64,000 bases of DNA from Austropuccinia psidii (GCA_023105745.1 JALGQZ010000013.1:19691105-19755104), one strand, 5' to 3'; shown: positions 22,371 through 34,935, numbered from the stretch's first letter. Notes: a model not told the origin generated them from the sequence alone. Made by a program: numbers and translations.

Positions 22371-24146
22371 TTGCCACTGGATAATGTCAAGAGCAATCCA
22401 GCTTATGACCCTGAAGTTTCAGCCAAGATCCCTATCCATTTCATGGAAATAGATAGGAGGAAGAACTTCAGATTTTCTGAATGGGCACCAGAAAGTGGTA
22501 CCCTTGACAGTGGAAACACTGATTCAGAGGGACCAGAAACTCCCTTATTGGGAATAAGTTCCTCAGAACTGCAAAATGAATCTTTTAGTGCAGTACTGAA
22601 GTCTTATGCCAAACACAAACAGTGTGGCATATTACTACAACTCCTTCAACAAATATACAGGAGTCCAGAACTGGAATCCCAGCTGGAAGAACCCTGCTTG
22701 AGGGCCTATAAGGATAACAAGTTCTTCCTTATAGATGGCCTACTCTACCACAGAGAAAAACACACAAGTGCACTCACAGTAGTAGCCAGAGAAGACATCT
22801 CTCTGATCCTGCAGGAATGCCATGACTGCCCCTATATGGGACACATGATTGAAGACAGGACCAAAGGGAGGGTAGCAAGCACAGCTTGGTGGCCCAAGTG
22901 GGAACAAGAGTTGAGTCAATACATCAACACTTGTGAAAGATGACAAAAGGCAAACAGGAAACATGGGAAGAAGTATTGGTTACTTCAACATGTAGAGGAA
23001 CCCAAACACCCATGGGAAACCATCAATATGGACCGGGTTACAGGACTTGTCCCAGGAGGCAAAGAAAACTACAATGCCTGCTTGATCATAGTTGATAGGT
23101 TCGGCAAGAGAATGAGGTGTCTACCATGCCATAAAGAGGACACAGCCATGGATACTGCTCTGCTATTTTGGAATAACATCATATCTACCTGTGGAGTCCC
23201 TAAAATCATCATTAGTGATAGGGACCCAAAATTCACATCTGAATTTTGGACTAACTTGTACGACATGCTTGGCACCAAGCTTGCATTTTCCACAGCTTAC
23301 CATCCACAAACAGATGGCCTAGCTGAAAGGATGATCCAGACAATGGAGGATATCCTTTGAAGATTCTGTGCCTATGGAATGGAATACAAGGACCATGAGG
23401 GATACACCCATGACTGAGTTACCATTCTATCAGCTGTTCAACTGGCTTATAATACAAGTCAGAACTCTACCACAAGAAAAACACCTGCAGTGGTAGAGAA
23501 AGGGTGGAATCCCCTGCTGCCTGTGGATCACTTGAAGAAGAATCTTCTGACCATCCACCCCACAGCCAAAGACTTCCATGATATGTGGAAGAGGGCTTCT
23601 GACACAGCTGCCAAATGCATAGCTGAGGCAAAGGAATATAATAAGCAGAGGTGGGACAAAACACACATGGAACCTGACTTTAAGGAAGGGGACCAGGTGC
23701 TAGTGTCCACACTGAACTTTAATAACCTGAAAGGACCTAAGAAAATGGGAGACTCATTTGTAGGGCCCCTCACTATCATTAAGTTGATAGGGAAGAATGC
23801 AGTGGAAGTCAAACTTACGTAGGAATTTTCCAGGAAGCACCCAGTCTTTCCAGTAAGCTTGGGCAAGCCATACTTCCAAACAGAGGAGGATCAATTCCCC
23901 TCCAGGAAGAAGAACCCCACACCACCTGATATAGTGGAAGTGAAGGACACCCCTGGACCTGTGAGTAAAAGAATCAAGGCCAGAAAGATAAGACTCAATG
24001 GGAAGGGTCTGAGACAATACTTAGTCAGATTCAAGAACCAAACAGCTGATGAAGACAAATGGTTGGCAGAAGATGCCATACCAGATGGGAACCTTCATTC
24101 AAGGAGATTCAGGGCCTCTAGGAGGACTGAACAGTCTCATCAATGA
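22371..24146 (+). pseudogene. int: TE4 integrase with chromodomain-like C terminus, broken
   Basis: This is the same frame as RT. The HHCC zinc-binding part runs from E-C-H-D-C-P to T-C-E-R; its last Cys is replaced by TGA 22941. The catalytic core keeps D (GAC 23031), D (GAT 23217, in S-D-R-D-P-K-F) and E (GAA 23325, in D-G-L-A-E-R). The C-terminal part has G-D-x-V-L-V-S-T and, at about 23990-24120, Y-L-V-R-F followed by D-K-W-L, the pattern of a chromodomain found in chromoviruses. Further nonsense codons are TGA 23358 (an Arg position in relatives), TGA 23415 (a Trp position in relatives) and TAG 23820. The frame ends at TGA 24144. Confidence 0.92.
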
Positions 24147-24205
24147 TGAGCCTTCTTTAGAGTAAGGATATGTCAGCCTGTGACTCAAAACCAGAGCACA
24201 AGCAT

Positions 24206-25994
24206 TGTGGAACTCCTTTTAGTGTGGGATTGGATAAGGCAGTCCTTGAGGGGGAAATCACAGGTAAACAGTTTTGAATTGCTGAAATAATCCTGTAACC
24301 AAGGGTGCTAATGGTGTTTTAGCTGCCCCTCTGAATATACTAAACAATCTCCCTACAGAGCTCACAAATCAATATTTAAGATTGTGGCTTTACAACTAGA
24401 GAAGACTTTTTAGCAGTCTCTATCAGACCTATTCAATAATCAGATAAGTAACTTCTAAGTTAAAACAGTATAAAATATAATTTTCAAATAATAATATAAG
24501 ATAATTTTAAGGGTAAAACCTTAATAGTATAAGAGGTTGATTTAATATAATAGTAATAATATATATATTAAGGGGTAAGTTCAATTTGATTTTATATATG
24601 TTATAGTACTTAATGGTTTGAGAGGGTAATTGTTAATATAATATAATAATAAGACCTTTAATAATTTATTGGTAAGATTTTTTTGAATATAGAGTGGATG
24701 TTTGATAGATATATAGATGATATAATATAATATAAGGGTAGGGTTTTTTATATATAATAATATATAGTTGTAAGGTTGGTTTTTTAATATGAGGATACAA
24801 TAAGACTATTTTTTTCCTTTAATAATGTAAAGGTTATGGGGATAAACTCAATATTATGAGTATTATTGATAGTATTATAATTATAAGACTAATAAATTAA
24901 ACATAGGGTGGATTAATAATATTAAGTAGACCTTCTTTTAACTACTATTAATTATAAATCACTATGAATTAAACTTATAAGTCTATAATACTTTAATTAA
25001 ATGACTAGATTAACCTACTAGTAACGGATGAATAGTTATTCTCCTTCTTGGTATATAGCTAATTAGATTCATGGGGAAAATAGGAAAGAAATGAGGTAGA
25101 GAGTCCCTCTATTTATATTTTTTGTGCCCTCCATAGAGGCACTCAAAAACAAGTGACTTAGAATTTTTCCACTTCTTTTGGCTGGGATAGTTTTTTTATA
25201 GTGGTGAGATACCATTTGTTTGGTTTGTTGCACCAATTTATGTATGATTATATAATCTGAGATGTTTTTGCTGGTGAGGAATTTTGAGGTGGTGTCATTT
25301 GATCAAGATATTGCACCATATGTTTGGTTTGTTGCACCATTTCTGGGGGGATGATATCATTTTGTACAGCTATTGCACCATAGGTCTGTGCACTGTTTGA
25401 ACTTTAGGTGGAGAATTCTGTGTATTGTGGGGATTTTATTTGTCCTGTATGAGTTTTTTCTTTTCTTTATCTAACTTAATTCTGTTTTCAATTTATATTT
25501 ACTGGCTTATCAGGTGGCTGTGCTTATATTTCCACAGATTTGCTAGGTAATTTAAGGTTTTTGATGGATTTTCCTTGCATAAGTTGATTGATTTCTTTTT
25601 CTTCCTGTCTTGTGACTGTTGATTGATGCAGTTTGAATTTATACCTTATTGAAGTGTCCTCAGGTTAATAACTGAATTGCTGAGTAATCCAAAGGTTGAG
25701 AAGGGCTAGGGTAACTTGAGTGTTACACTACCCCTTTCACTGGTAACTTTAACATTCTTGCTCGCTTGTCTTTTTTCTTTTGCTTATTTTATTGCTATTC
25801 TTGTAGTAAAATGGACCATTCTTCCAGTATTTGCTTATGGAATTATACATATTGATGAAGTTAATTCCATTTCATTGCTGAATTGCTCTATTGAAATTGA
25901 TTGATTATTGATTTCTCTTTGTTATTACTTCAATTTATAGCCTTATAAATGAAATTACACTTGAAACTGGGCTAATAAGGTATGGAATACCCCA
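24206..25994 (-). repeat. TE5 3' LTR (1789 bp)
   Basis: On the plus strand it starts TGTGGAAC and ends ATACCCCA, against ATACCACA in its partner. It contains four TTGCACCA words, and AT-rich repeats at 24480-24800. No gene is seen: a short open frame at 25716-25904 has a parallel in the partner LTR, as any LTR sequence would, and no domain. Confidence 0.92.
25228..25380. promoter_or_regulatory. four TTGCACCA direct repeats in the family-C LTR
   Basis: TTGCACCA occurs at 25228, 25311, 25332 and 25373, partly in the longer context TTTGGTTTGTTGCACCA. The same four are in the partner LTR (about 35975-36128). The even word and its clustering suggest protein-binding sites; this is inference. Confidence 0.4.
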
Positions 25995-26010
25995 TCCCCC
26001 TCTCCATTTA
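25995..26010 (-). promoter_or_regulatory. polypurine tract of TE5
   Basis: On the minus strand TAAATGGAGAGGGGGA directly precedes the TG of the 3' LTR, the normal place for plus-strand priming. Two further copies of the motif lie internally at 26622-26640 and 27011-27030. Confidence 0.7.
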
Positions 26011-29000
26011 ATTCTGTCCCCAGCATTCCAGTTGCAAGAGGAATATTCTTTGTTCATTCATCAAAACTTCATTTATTTGAATTTATATTTTAATAACTTC
26101 ACTTGATATTTTCTGTTTGTAGCTCTTTATATTCATTTTGAATCTCCATAGCTTCTTTTTTTTGTGTTGTCTTCTTGACTTTGTTTTTAAATATAACTAT
26201 GTTAATCATTTTCATCTTGATATAGTTTATTTTGTTTTATTGTTTGATCTTCATCCTTCATTTCATTCATTTATTTCTTTGTTAAAGAGGATTTTGATAA
26301 TAAAAGAAAATTATTTTCTTTTCTTTTCTTTTATTTTATTTTGATGAATAATAATGCAGTTTAAGGTCATACTCAGGAACACAGTTTGAGTTATTTGAAG
26401 CAATAATTGATAAAAAATAATAAATAATTTATTCAGACAGTTTAAGGTCTTATCAAGGACCTATTCTTGAGTTAATTTTGTTGATAAGATATAAGAATAT
26501 TTGGACAGTTCAAAGTCTTATCTAGGACCTATTCTTCTTTTTATTTTGTTTTCCAGATTGGATTGTTCTTTCTTGTTATTGTTTTTTTTTTTTGAAATTA
26601 ATGTTAAATGGTAGGGCCATTCCCTCTCCATTTAATAATTATACCATCATATCTACTTTATATATCAATGAAAATAAATATAATTTAATATAAATGTATA
26701 ATATGGGTTGTTTTTTTTTTATAATTTATTAAAGAAATAATAATATAGCAATAGGAAAAATGATGTTAAATAATAATGATGATAATATAATTAAGTAAGA
26801 AAATAACTAATAATAAAATTAATACCCAGTAATATAAATCATAACACAATGATAATAAAATAGATTACTTAAATATCTCTGAGAATTAAAACTAATTTAA
26901 GGTCTTTTAGTGGAACTCTTGAATTATCTTTTCTTTATTTTTTATTCGTTTGGTATATTAATTATTATTAATGGTGAGTGGATTTTTTTTATTGTTATTA
27001 AAGGTTAACACCCCCTCTCCATTTAATAATTTGACCCTAATTTTAATTTATTTATTTTATTTTATTTTATTTTATTTTATTTTATTTTATTTTTTTTTGG
27101 GGGTTTTTTTTATAATAATAAATTTAGTTTAATATGAATAATAATAACAATTTTTCATTTAATATCAATAATGATAATAATATTATAATTTGATATAAAT
27201 AATAATAGTAATATTTATTTTTATTTTTATTATTTTTTTTATAATAATAAATTTAATTTAATATAAATAATACTAATGAGTTTTAATTCATTTAAATAAT
27301 AATTATAATTTTAATTTAGTTTAAATAATAATAATATATTTAATTTAGTTTAGATAATAATAATATATTTAATTTTGTATAAATAATAATAATAAATCTT
27401 AATTTAATATAACTGATAATAATAATTCTAATATAATATAAATCATAATAATATTTATTTATATTTATATTTTTTATTTTTTTTATTATTTTTTTTTTGA
27501 ATAATAATAATTTAATTTAACATAAATAATAATAATAAGTTTTAATTTAATTTAAATAATGGTAATTTAATTTGATATAAATAATAATAATAAATTTAAT
27601 TTAATTTATATAATATTTTTTTTTTGAAGTAGCTGGGTGTGGATACTCCAAAATAAACCAGCTCTACTTCTTATGTCCACTCGCCACGGTTTCTATTTCT
27701 TCTTTACTCTTTATTTTATTATATTTATTTATTTTTTTTAATTATATTTTATTTTATTTTATTTTATTTTTTTTGATGTTTACAGTACAGTACAGTACTG
27801 GACTGTACATTTCTCCATCCATTGTGATCGATTGTTTTTTTCTCTTTTTGATTCTTTTTTTTATTTTTTTATCGTTCTTTTTTTTTTTTTTTTAAATTTT
27901 TAAATTTTGTTTTTTTTTCTTAGGAAAATAAAAGAAAAAAAAATAAAAAAAGTAATTTATATTTTTTTTACATATTTATAAGAAAAAAATAACAATAAAA
28001 AAAAAAATAATGATTTAATTTTTTTTTTATTGTTTTTGTGGTTTTTGTGTTTTTTTGCTGTTTTTGCATCACTCCGATGCTTTTTTTTTGTTAATAAAAA
28101 AATATTGTTTTTTTTTTTTTTTTCTTTTTTAAAAAAAAATAAAAGAAATATAAAAAAAACAAAATTAATTATGTTATTGATGGTGTTTTTTTTTTAAAAA
28201 AAATTATATATTTTATTTATTGATTTTTTTTTTTAAATTTGTTTTTTAAAAAAAAAATTATTGTATATTTTTTTTTTTATAATATTGATGATGATAGAAG
28301 TAATGATAAATTGCAATTATTTTTGTTTGAAAAAAAAGTAAAAAAAATAAAAATAAAAATAAAAATAAAAAAATGAATAAAGAGGGAAGAATAATGCTAC
28401 AGGCAGTTGACATTCTAATAAGGTGAGTCTTTTTTTTAATTCTATTTAAGTGGTAATTTTTGAGGTTTTTGTTTTTTTGTAATTTAATTGAAAAGTATTA
28501 GCTTGATTATTGATGTGAAAAGCTAAAGATAAGCTTAATCATTACTCAGCAGTTTTGAATTGAGCTTCTTTTAATATATTGGAAGTTAAAATTGAGATTA
28601 GGTACTAATTGATTAAGTTTAATTTATCTTAATTTAGCTGTGTGGAGTTAAGAATTAGTTTAATCAAATAATATAAGATTCAATTAATTAAGATTTTTTT
28701 TTTTTTCAAAAAAAAAAAATTAAATTAAAATTCAATTTATTTTAATTAAGTGTTTGATTTAGTTGTGTGGTGTTGAGAATTAAGTTTAACCAAATAATGT
28801 AAGGTTAAATTAACCCCTATTTTTATTTATTTTTTATTTTTTTACAAAATTAAATTGAAGTTTAATTGAATCTTGAGAACTAATCAACATAGTGTGGATT
28901 TAAATTTATGCAGTTTATCCTTTGGTAATTAAATTTGAAATGGGGTTAAAGGGTGATAAGATGTATAATTGGAATTTTGCATAGCGTTTGATATATGAAA

Positions 29001-29971
29001 GGTTTAAGGGCTAATCTGTGGGTGGAAGAAGCTGGCTCCATCTTTAATATAAAAGGAGGTGTCTTCTCCCAATTCCCAGTAAAAAATTATAATTTTGTGT
29101 CTTTTATAATAAGACATTTTGAATATCCCAAGTAAATTAATAAGAAAAAAGAATTCATTGTATAAGAAAACTTTTCATTTGGGTGTAACCTGGCCAGTTA
29201 TACCTTTGAATATATATTCTTTATATATTTTCTTTATCATGATATGATTATTATTTAAAGAAATTAAAACTAATAAGATTTCTTGAGATATCTTATTGAT
29301 TTTTCTAGATGACTTAGATCTTCTTAATGCTTGTTTTTTATGAACTGTTATTGTTATTTTCATTTATCCTTGCTTTATTATTTTGATTATTTTAAAATTG
29401 TTCTTGTAAGCAAGGGGGGTGACTAGTAATTTGTAAAAAAAATGAACCAATAATAAAAAAATATAATTTGAATAAAAAATAACCATAAACAAAGCTGGTC
29501 ACCCCTCTTGCTATGTGTATTGTGAGGCTCTGTGTTTTGTTTGGCCATAATTGTATATCCCTTCAATTTTGTATTCTATTATTTGACTTCTTTAAATCTT
29601 GCAGTTATACATTCTTGAGTTATTTCTTTGATTCTTCACCTTGGCTTTAATTCTTCAATGGGTTGATATTGAATATTGGTGAAGATAAATTTATAGAATA
29701 AAATGGAAATTACCCAAAATTTCATCCCAAAAACTTAAATAATAAAGGATGTATTTAAGAAATAGACACCCACCCTAATTTTTTTAGCTAAGTTATTTTT
29801 TTAATACATAAGATAACATGGAATAATGATACTGATACACTTGACACTTTTTTTTTATTTTGATTTTTGATATTTTTTATTTTTTTTTATTTTTTATATT
29901 TTTTATACTAAAATAAAACCAAAATTCATGATATAAGGAAAAGAAAATTTCTTATTATAATAAAAAAAAAG
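26011..29971 (-). other. TE5 noncoding 3' region, AT-rich and low complexity
   Basis: This is four kilobases without coding signal where an autonomous relative would carry RT and integrase. Content: three imperfect copies of a TTTAAGGTCTTATC...GGACCTATTC unit (26355-26537), extra polypurine-like motifs, (ATTTT)n at 27053-27093 and 27742-27770, long T and A runs (27840-28360), a (CAGTA)n word at 27782-27800, and a small GC-richer hairpin island at 27626-27690. Possibly structural or packaging sequence, possibly just expanded simple sequence. Confidence 0.65.
27053..27093. repeat. (ATTTT)n microsatellite
   Basis: About eight TTTTA units followed by a T run and a G run. Shorter copies of the same pentamer are at 27742-27770 and, as AAAAT, at 28345-28370. 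Confidence 0.85.
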
Positions 29972-31909
29972 TCATTGATAATGTGAAAATTTGTTGTCAA
30001 GACCATTTTTGAATTTGGCCTTCTTAGCTGTATGCTCATTTATTCTTTCTTCATTGAGATATTGATCTTGAAAATCTTCTTTCTCATTAAAGTAATCCTG
30101 AATAATATTTTCATTTCTACCATTATTTTCTGTCCAATCCTCTTTTTGTGCTGAGGTCTTATATTGCTTTTCCAAATGGGCCTGCAAGCTTGGGCATATC
30201 TTTTTATTCTGAGTAATCCAAAAATATTCCTTTTCTTCCTTGGTCTTCTTCTTCTTCTTGCTACTTTTATCTTTGATTCTATTTGATTCATTCTTCTTTG
30301 GGGTACTAATATCTTCCAACCACTTGACATGTTGGTTTGCACATTCAAAGCTGTCCCTAGAATTATTTCTATTGTGATCCTCAAGGTTGGCATTTCTAAG
30401 AGGTTGCCAATTTGTATAACCTTCCCAAGGGTATTCTTCTTCATTAAGCATGAATTTCTGTTCATCTTCAGATTCTTGTATTTCCATTTGACAAAATAAT
30501 CCTGCTTCATTTTCATATCCTGATCCAGAAAGATGTTTTTCTAAGCTTTTTCGTGAGTGTATTGTACTTTTTATGTATTCATTTCTGGCATGGTTTCTAA
30601 TAGATGAAAGGTTTTTGAATCTTAAATTAATTTCTTTTTCAATATCAAAGTTATTATTAGTTTTCCCAGAGGATTTGTCTTCCGGGGGTAAGGATTTTTG
30701 CTGATTTAATTCCTGTTTTATGTCAATTTGTGACAGTGAATTGGTTGAATTTTCATATCTTGACTCATTAATTTTAGCTTCATTTATATTCTGAATGGTA
30801 CTGAAACTGCATTCCATATCTTTTCTTGCTGATGTATAACAAGGGAATTCCATTTTTAAAGGTTCTTCTTCTATCCAAAAAGGTATATCATTCACTTGAT
30901 TTTGTTTATTTCCCCTTATAGGGCTTTCAATTACTCTTTTTACGTCTAATTCTTCTCTAATAAGTCTTGGCTCAATATTTTCCATATTAGAGTATAATTT
31001 ATTTTCACCACTAATTCCTTCCATCAAAATTCTAGGATCAATGTTTTCAAAATTTGAGGGAAAAGAAGGTTGTGACTTCTCAAAATTATTAAATTGCTTT
31101 TTGTGGGTAGCTCCTGTCATAGGTACTTGATTGAATCTGAGTGATGGGTCAATTAACTCTTGTGGAAGAACTGATTCACTTTAATGAAAATTATGCTTAT
31201 TTATTGGCTTACTTGCTCCTTCATTAGATGTTAAACTTTCTTGAGGATGAGTATCTTTATTGTAGTGTGAGTTTCTCATAGTATCTTTCAAAATTTCATT
31301 TAACCTTTCAGATTCTTCAGATTTTGAAATTATATCAATATTTTCCTCCTGAATTTTGAGGTGGTTTTGAGTAGTAATGTCCTTCTTTTTGGAAATGTTA
31401 TATTTGAGGGAAACTTCTTTTAATAAGTTGAGTGCTGATTCATCAATTTCAGAACTTAAACCTTTAGATTCTGAGCTGACACTAACTATTGTTACAACTG
31501 GCTTGATACTTGACTTCCAATTATTCTTAAATATTCCCTTTGAAAGGGAATTCAAAGTTTTAATAGGTGAGATAAGCTTTGTTAATGTTTTTCTTTTGAT
31601 GTCTTCAGTATTCTTGAATTTATAACTTTTGATGGCTTGAGATATTTGGCTAAAAGTAGTTCCATTTTCTTTTCTTGAGGCTAAAATTCCTGGAGAGTTT
31701 TCTTCTTTAAGCTTTAAATTGCAATATTCTATATTAATTTGATCTAATTCCTCATGAATTTTCACTTTGCTTTTGGAATCCATCACTTCTTCACTATCAA
31801 GTACTTGATGAGAATTTTCCTCAAAATTTTCTTGTTTTGTGGAGGTTAATTCATTCTCTTTTGGTAATTCTTGCCAATATTCCAATTTAGAAACTGCACA
31901 TGTTTCCAT
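29972..31909 (-). pseudogene. TE5 polyprotein C-terminal region, unknown
   Basis: This continues the protease frame. Open segments 31909-31181 and 31120-29972 are separated by one TAA (31181-31183); the frame ends at TGA 29972-29974. About 645 codons, rich in Asn, Lys, Glu and Ser. Two similar acidic phrases, I-D-P-R-I-L-M-E and I-E-P-R-L-I-R-E, lie about 20 residues apart near 31000. A run of eleven basic residues broken by a Thr and an Ala occurs near 30240-30265. There is no RT, RNase H, integrase or chromodomain motif. It is not recognised; it could be a structural extension of Gag. The open frame is remarkable for such AT-rich DNA, which argues for past selection. Confidence 0.6.
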
Positions 31910-32014
31910 TCCTGCTGGTGGGTCTTCTCTCCATCCTACTTTCTGTGGTGAACAAATTTGTAAACAAAGTCTTCTTCCATCTGGCTCTATGTAACTGAAT
32001 ATTTCCCCTTTTTG

Positions 32015-32645
32015 TTAGGAAAAGTCTAGTCTTATGTTATTATCTGCAAGGAAAGGCCTTCCCAATACTGCGTGAACTTCTCCTCTTGCTACAAAAAGAG
32101 GTATATTTCTTTCTTCCCCAGTGACTAAAGTGATTGGGGTAAATTCTGCTAATCCAACTATTGAGGTACAATGCCCACAAATTCCCCTCAAATTCATGTT
32201 GAGACATCTTGTGGTAAGTCCTGCTTTTATTGCTGAATCTTCTGGTATTATATTCAATTCTGATCCTGTATCAACTAATGCCATTATTTCATGTCCTTCT
32301 GCTTCCAAATATACTTTCATAAATCCCAATGGACAGGCACAATGTAATTTTGGTTGTTCATAATTACCCAGATGATGATTTATGAGTTTTGTTTGAATTT
32401 CCTTTGTATCAATTGAGCTAATAGAGTTCTTCTCTTCTTCTGAAAGATTCTTTAATTGATCAAAAAACTTTGGTGACATGGCTAAAATTTGTTCCAATGT
32501 AAGATTTATTTCCTGATCCAATACCTTTTTGATAATTTGTGCCATAATTTCTTGAATATCTAATTTCTCCTCTTTTATGATTTTCCTTTCATTGACTTTC
32601 TTGATTGGTTCTTGAGTATTTTCAGTTTGATCACTTTTAGGTTCT
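32015..32645 (-). pseudogene. TE5 retropepsin (aspartic protease) region
   Basis: The open part begins at 32545, but the frame extends upstream to a frameshift at about 32645. The active site A-L-V-D-T-G-S-E lies at residues 89-96 of the 176-residue open part, preceded by the V-x-L-x-A-E-G strand. The closing A-V-L-G-R-P-F motif is at about residues 156-162. This is the standard retropepsin fold arrangement and all catalytic residues are present. TAA 32015-32017 interrupts the frame, which then continues in register into the C-terminal region. In the element it would cut the Gag polyprotein. Confidence 0.85.
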
Positions 32646-33219
32646 GTGGAGGTATATTATTTTCATTTTGCACCATTTGAGGCTTCTTATATTTAGTTGG
32701 AATAATTTTTTTCTCTTCTTCCTTTTGCTCATCTTCAATATAAGCTCCAGGTATATTTGGTCTTTTGTTTATTGGTGTTTTCACTTTTGAATGTGATCTT
32801 AAAGCATCTTGATTGGTATTTTCTGCTCTTGAGTTTCTTTCTTCAGTATTTCTTAATCCATAATTATTTAAAAGTGGTGCATTGGCTGATGAAATAGTTG
32901 ATGGCTGCCAGCTTCCCCAGTTTTTAACTTTGGCTATAGCAGTTGCACTATCATCTTTCTTTAATTGTATTATGTTCATTGGATTAGGTTTGGGTAGTGC
33001 TTCTTTAGCTTCATCTTCTCTCATTTTCTTTGTAAGTTCTTCTAGCTCTTTTGCAAAGTCTTCAACTAACTTCTTTGGAGCTACTTTACTATCAGTTGGA
33101 ACTCTTTGCCAATTGGGATATAAAAATCTTCCTCCTTGTCTGGTGACCCATTTCTTATTTTGATCTCCAAAGAGGTAGCTGCGTCTATTCACTGAATTTC
33201 CTTCCTCAAGAAAATATTA
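32575..33219 (-). pseudogene. TE5 nucleocapsid and linker, degenerate zinc knuckle
   Basis: Just before and after TAA 33217-33219 the frame reads V-K-C-stop-Y-F-L-E-E-G-N-S-V-N-R-R. Rust Gag relatives have a C-x2-C-x4-H-x4-C knuckle here, so one Cys (now Phe), the His (now Asn) and the last Cys (now Arg) are changed. A Lys/Glu-rich linker of about 200 codons follows. A one-base indel at about 32645 shifts the frame: the register leading into the protease is open on the other side, and the out-of-frame tail stops at 32575. Confidence 0.7.
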
Positions 33220-34833
33220 GCATTTGACATAGGGTTTTGGTATGCTTTGTGCTGGTGCATAGGGAACATGCCTTTGTGAGAATGGAGGTAAATCATTTCT
33301 TGGCTGGAACTGTTGATTATTAAGTTGATTATTGGTAACCCCACCAATTTGAGGTTTTGATAGAATTTTCAATTCTTCCAGTTGAGTCATAAATTTCTTG
33401 AAATATTGATTTTCCCCTTGTGCCTGCTTTCTAGTTTCCATTTTTTGTTCTTTGAGGGATTCAGTAATTTCCTTCATCTTATTAAAAGCTTCATTCATTC
33501 CTGGAAAAACCTCTTCCTTGAAGTTAACTTTCTTTTTATTTTAAGTAACATTCCTTCCTGTATCTCTTGATGATGAGAAGCTTTTGGTTACTAATATTCT
33601 GGCTTCCAATTCTTGTTCAATGTACTTGTTGAGAATCTTCATAGGTGGTATAAGGTATCCTCCATCTTCAGCTCTAACCATGTCATTATCTTTAATCATT
33701 TCCTTACTTATGGCTCCTTTAATATCAGCTGAAAGACAGTCAAACAAATCTTCATGGAACATGTTATCTTGAGGAATATACCTGTATCTTAATAAGTAAG
33801 TAACAATAGCTTCATATTCTCCCATAAATTTCTTATATTTTGATAGACTAACAATTCCTCCATCTTCTTGAGTATCATCAAAAAGCTTAATGAGTGAGTC
33901 TTTTCTGTATCTTCTTTCAGGTTCAACTCTTCCCCATTTTGTTATGAGATCTTTGTTAAGCTGTGTCCAATTTCCTTCTTCATAAACTGGCATAGCTTCA
34001 ATTGAATCACTCACCTTTTGGTTTGTTGTCCAAAATGCCATTTGCATTGCTAGGTCTTCATCTGTTGCTCCTTCAATTTGAGCTATTCTTTCCACTTTCT
34101 TGATAAATTTCTCTACTTCTTCTCCATCAAAATTTAGATTGTAATCTTTTGCTTTAATTTTAACCACAGGTCTTTCTTGTCTTGGAACTTTCTGCTGTAA
34201 TGGACTTGGATTATTAGGTGTAGTGACAAAAACTCTCCTTGGAATATTTTGAGTTCTTGGTTCTGTTACTGGAGTAAAGGTTTCTCTAAGACCAGGTCTA
34301 GGTGATATTGGTGAGTCTTCAGGTCTAACATGCCTTGGTAATTTTTGTTCACTTGGACTGGCTCCAGGTGTGTAAGATGTGTGTTCCCTTCTTTTTCCTT
34401 TCTTTTTACTTTGTGTTAATAATAAATCTTGCATTTGCTTCATAAGACTTTGTATTTGAACTGTTTGATGTTCCTCTTCACTTTCTTCTGCATACTTTCC
34501 TTCTACAGTATCTTCAGGTAATGGTGGTAATTCAGATGTTGATTGTTGATTCGTTTCTACTTGATAAACTCATCCTTTAAGTTCTTTCTTACTTCTCTTG
34601 TTTTTTCTTGCTTCTTGAATTAACTTGAAGAAAAATCTCCTTAATTCTTCCTTTTCCTTCTGTTCTGCTCTTGTTGTTGCAATGAGTAAATCAATATCCT
34701 GAGGTGTTTGATTTTCTGGTGTTCCTTCTTTTACTGGATAATAAAAATGGTATGATTGATTTGAGGATTGTGATGGTGATGATGATTTGGAATGGGATTT
34801 GTTTCCAGATTCCAGATTGTATGAGAGTGTCAA
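33220..34833 (-). pseudogene. gag: TE5 Gag capsid region
   Basis: One reading frame is broken by TGA 34570-34572 and TAA 33541-33543; no shift is needed between the pieces. After a Ser/Pro-rich N-terminal part, the core (about 34150-33600) has F-D-G-E-E-V-E-K-F-I, M-A-F-W-T, W-x-Q-L-N-K-D-L-I-x-K-W-G and E-R-R-Y motifs. This is the pattern of rust Gag proteins that I recognise from the Pucciniales. A helical segment (33500-33390) precedes a Pro/Gln-rich stretch. No good ATG opens the frame: the first in-frame codon after the upstream stop is TTG at 34833, so the true start may be spliced or lost. Confidence 0.83.
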
Positions 34834-34935
34834 TGGTTAATTCTCGATAATAATAATTGTTTTGTGAGTTATGTTGATTTGGGTTTCTTCTTTTATTGAT
34901 GATTGACTGATTATTGAATGTTGAATTTGAAATTG

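Noticed and set aside
26011..29971. Decayed RT/integrase hidden in the TE5 3' region
   Set aside because: I looked in all frames for Y-x-D-D, D-D-E and HHCC-type patterns and saw only simple-sequence translations.
30040..30516. 158-codon minus-strand frame rich in Lys/Arg/Met
   Set aside because: Lies inside the family-C polyprotein in another frame; composition is that of a shadow of Asn/Lys/Glu codons.
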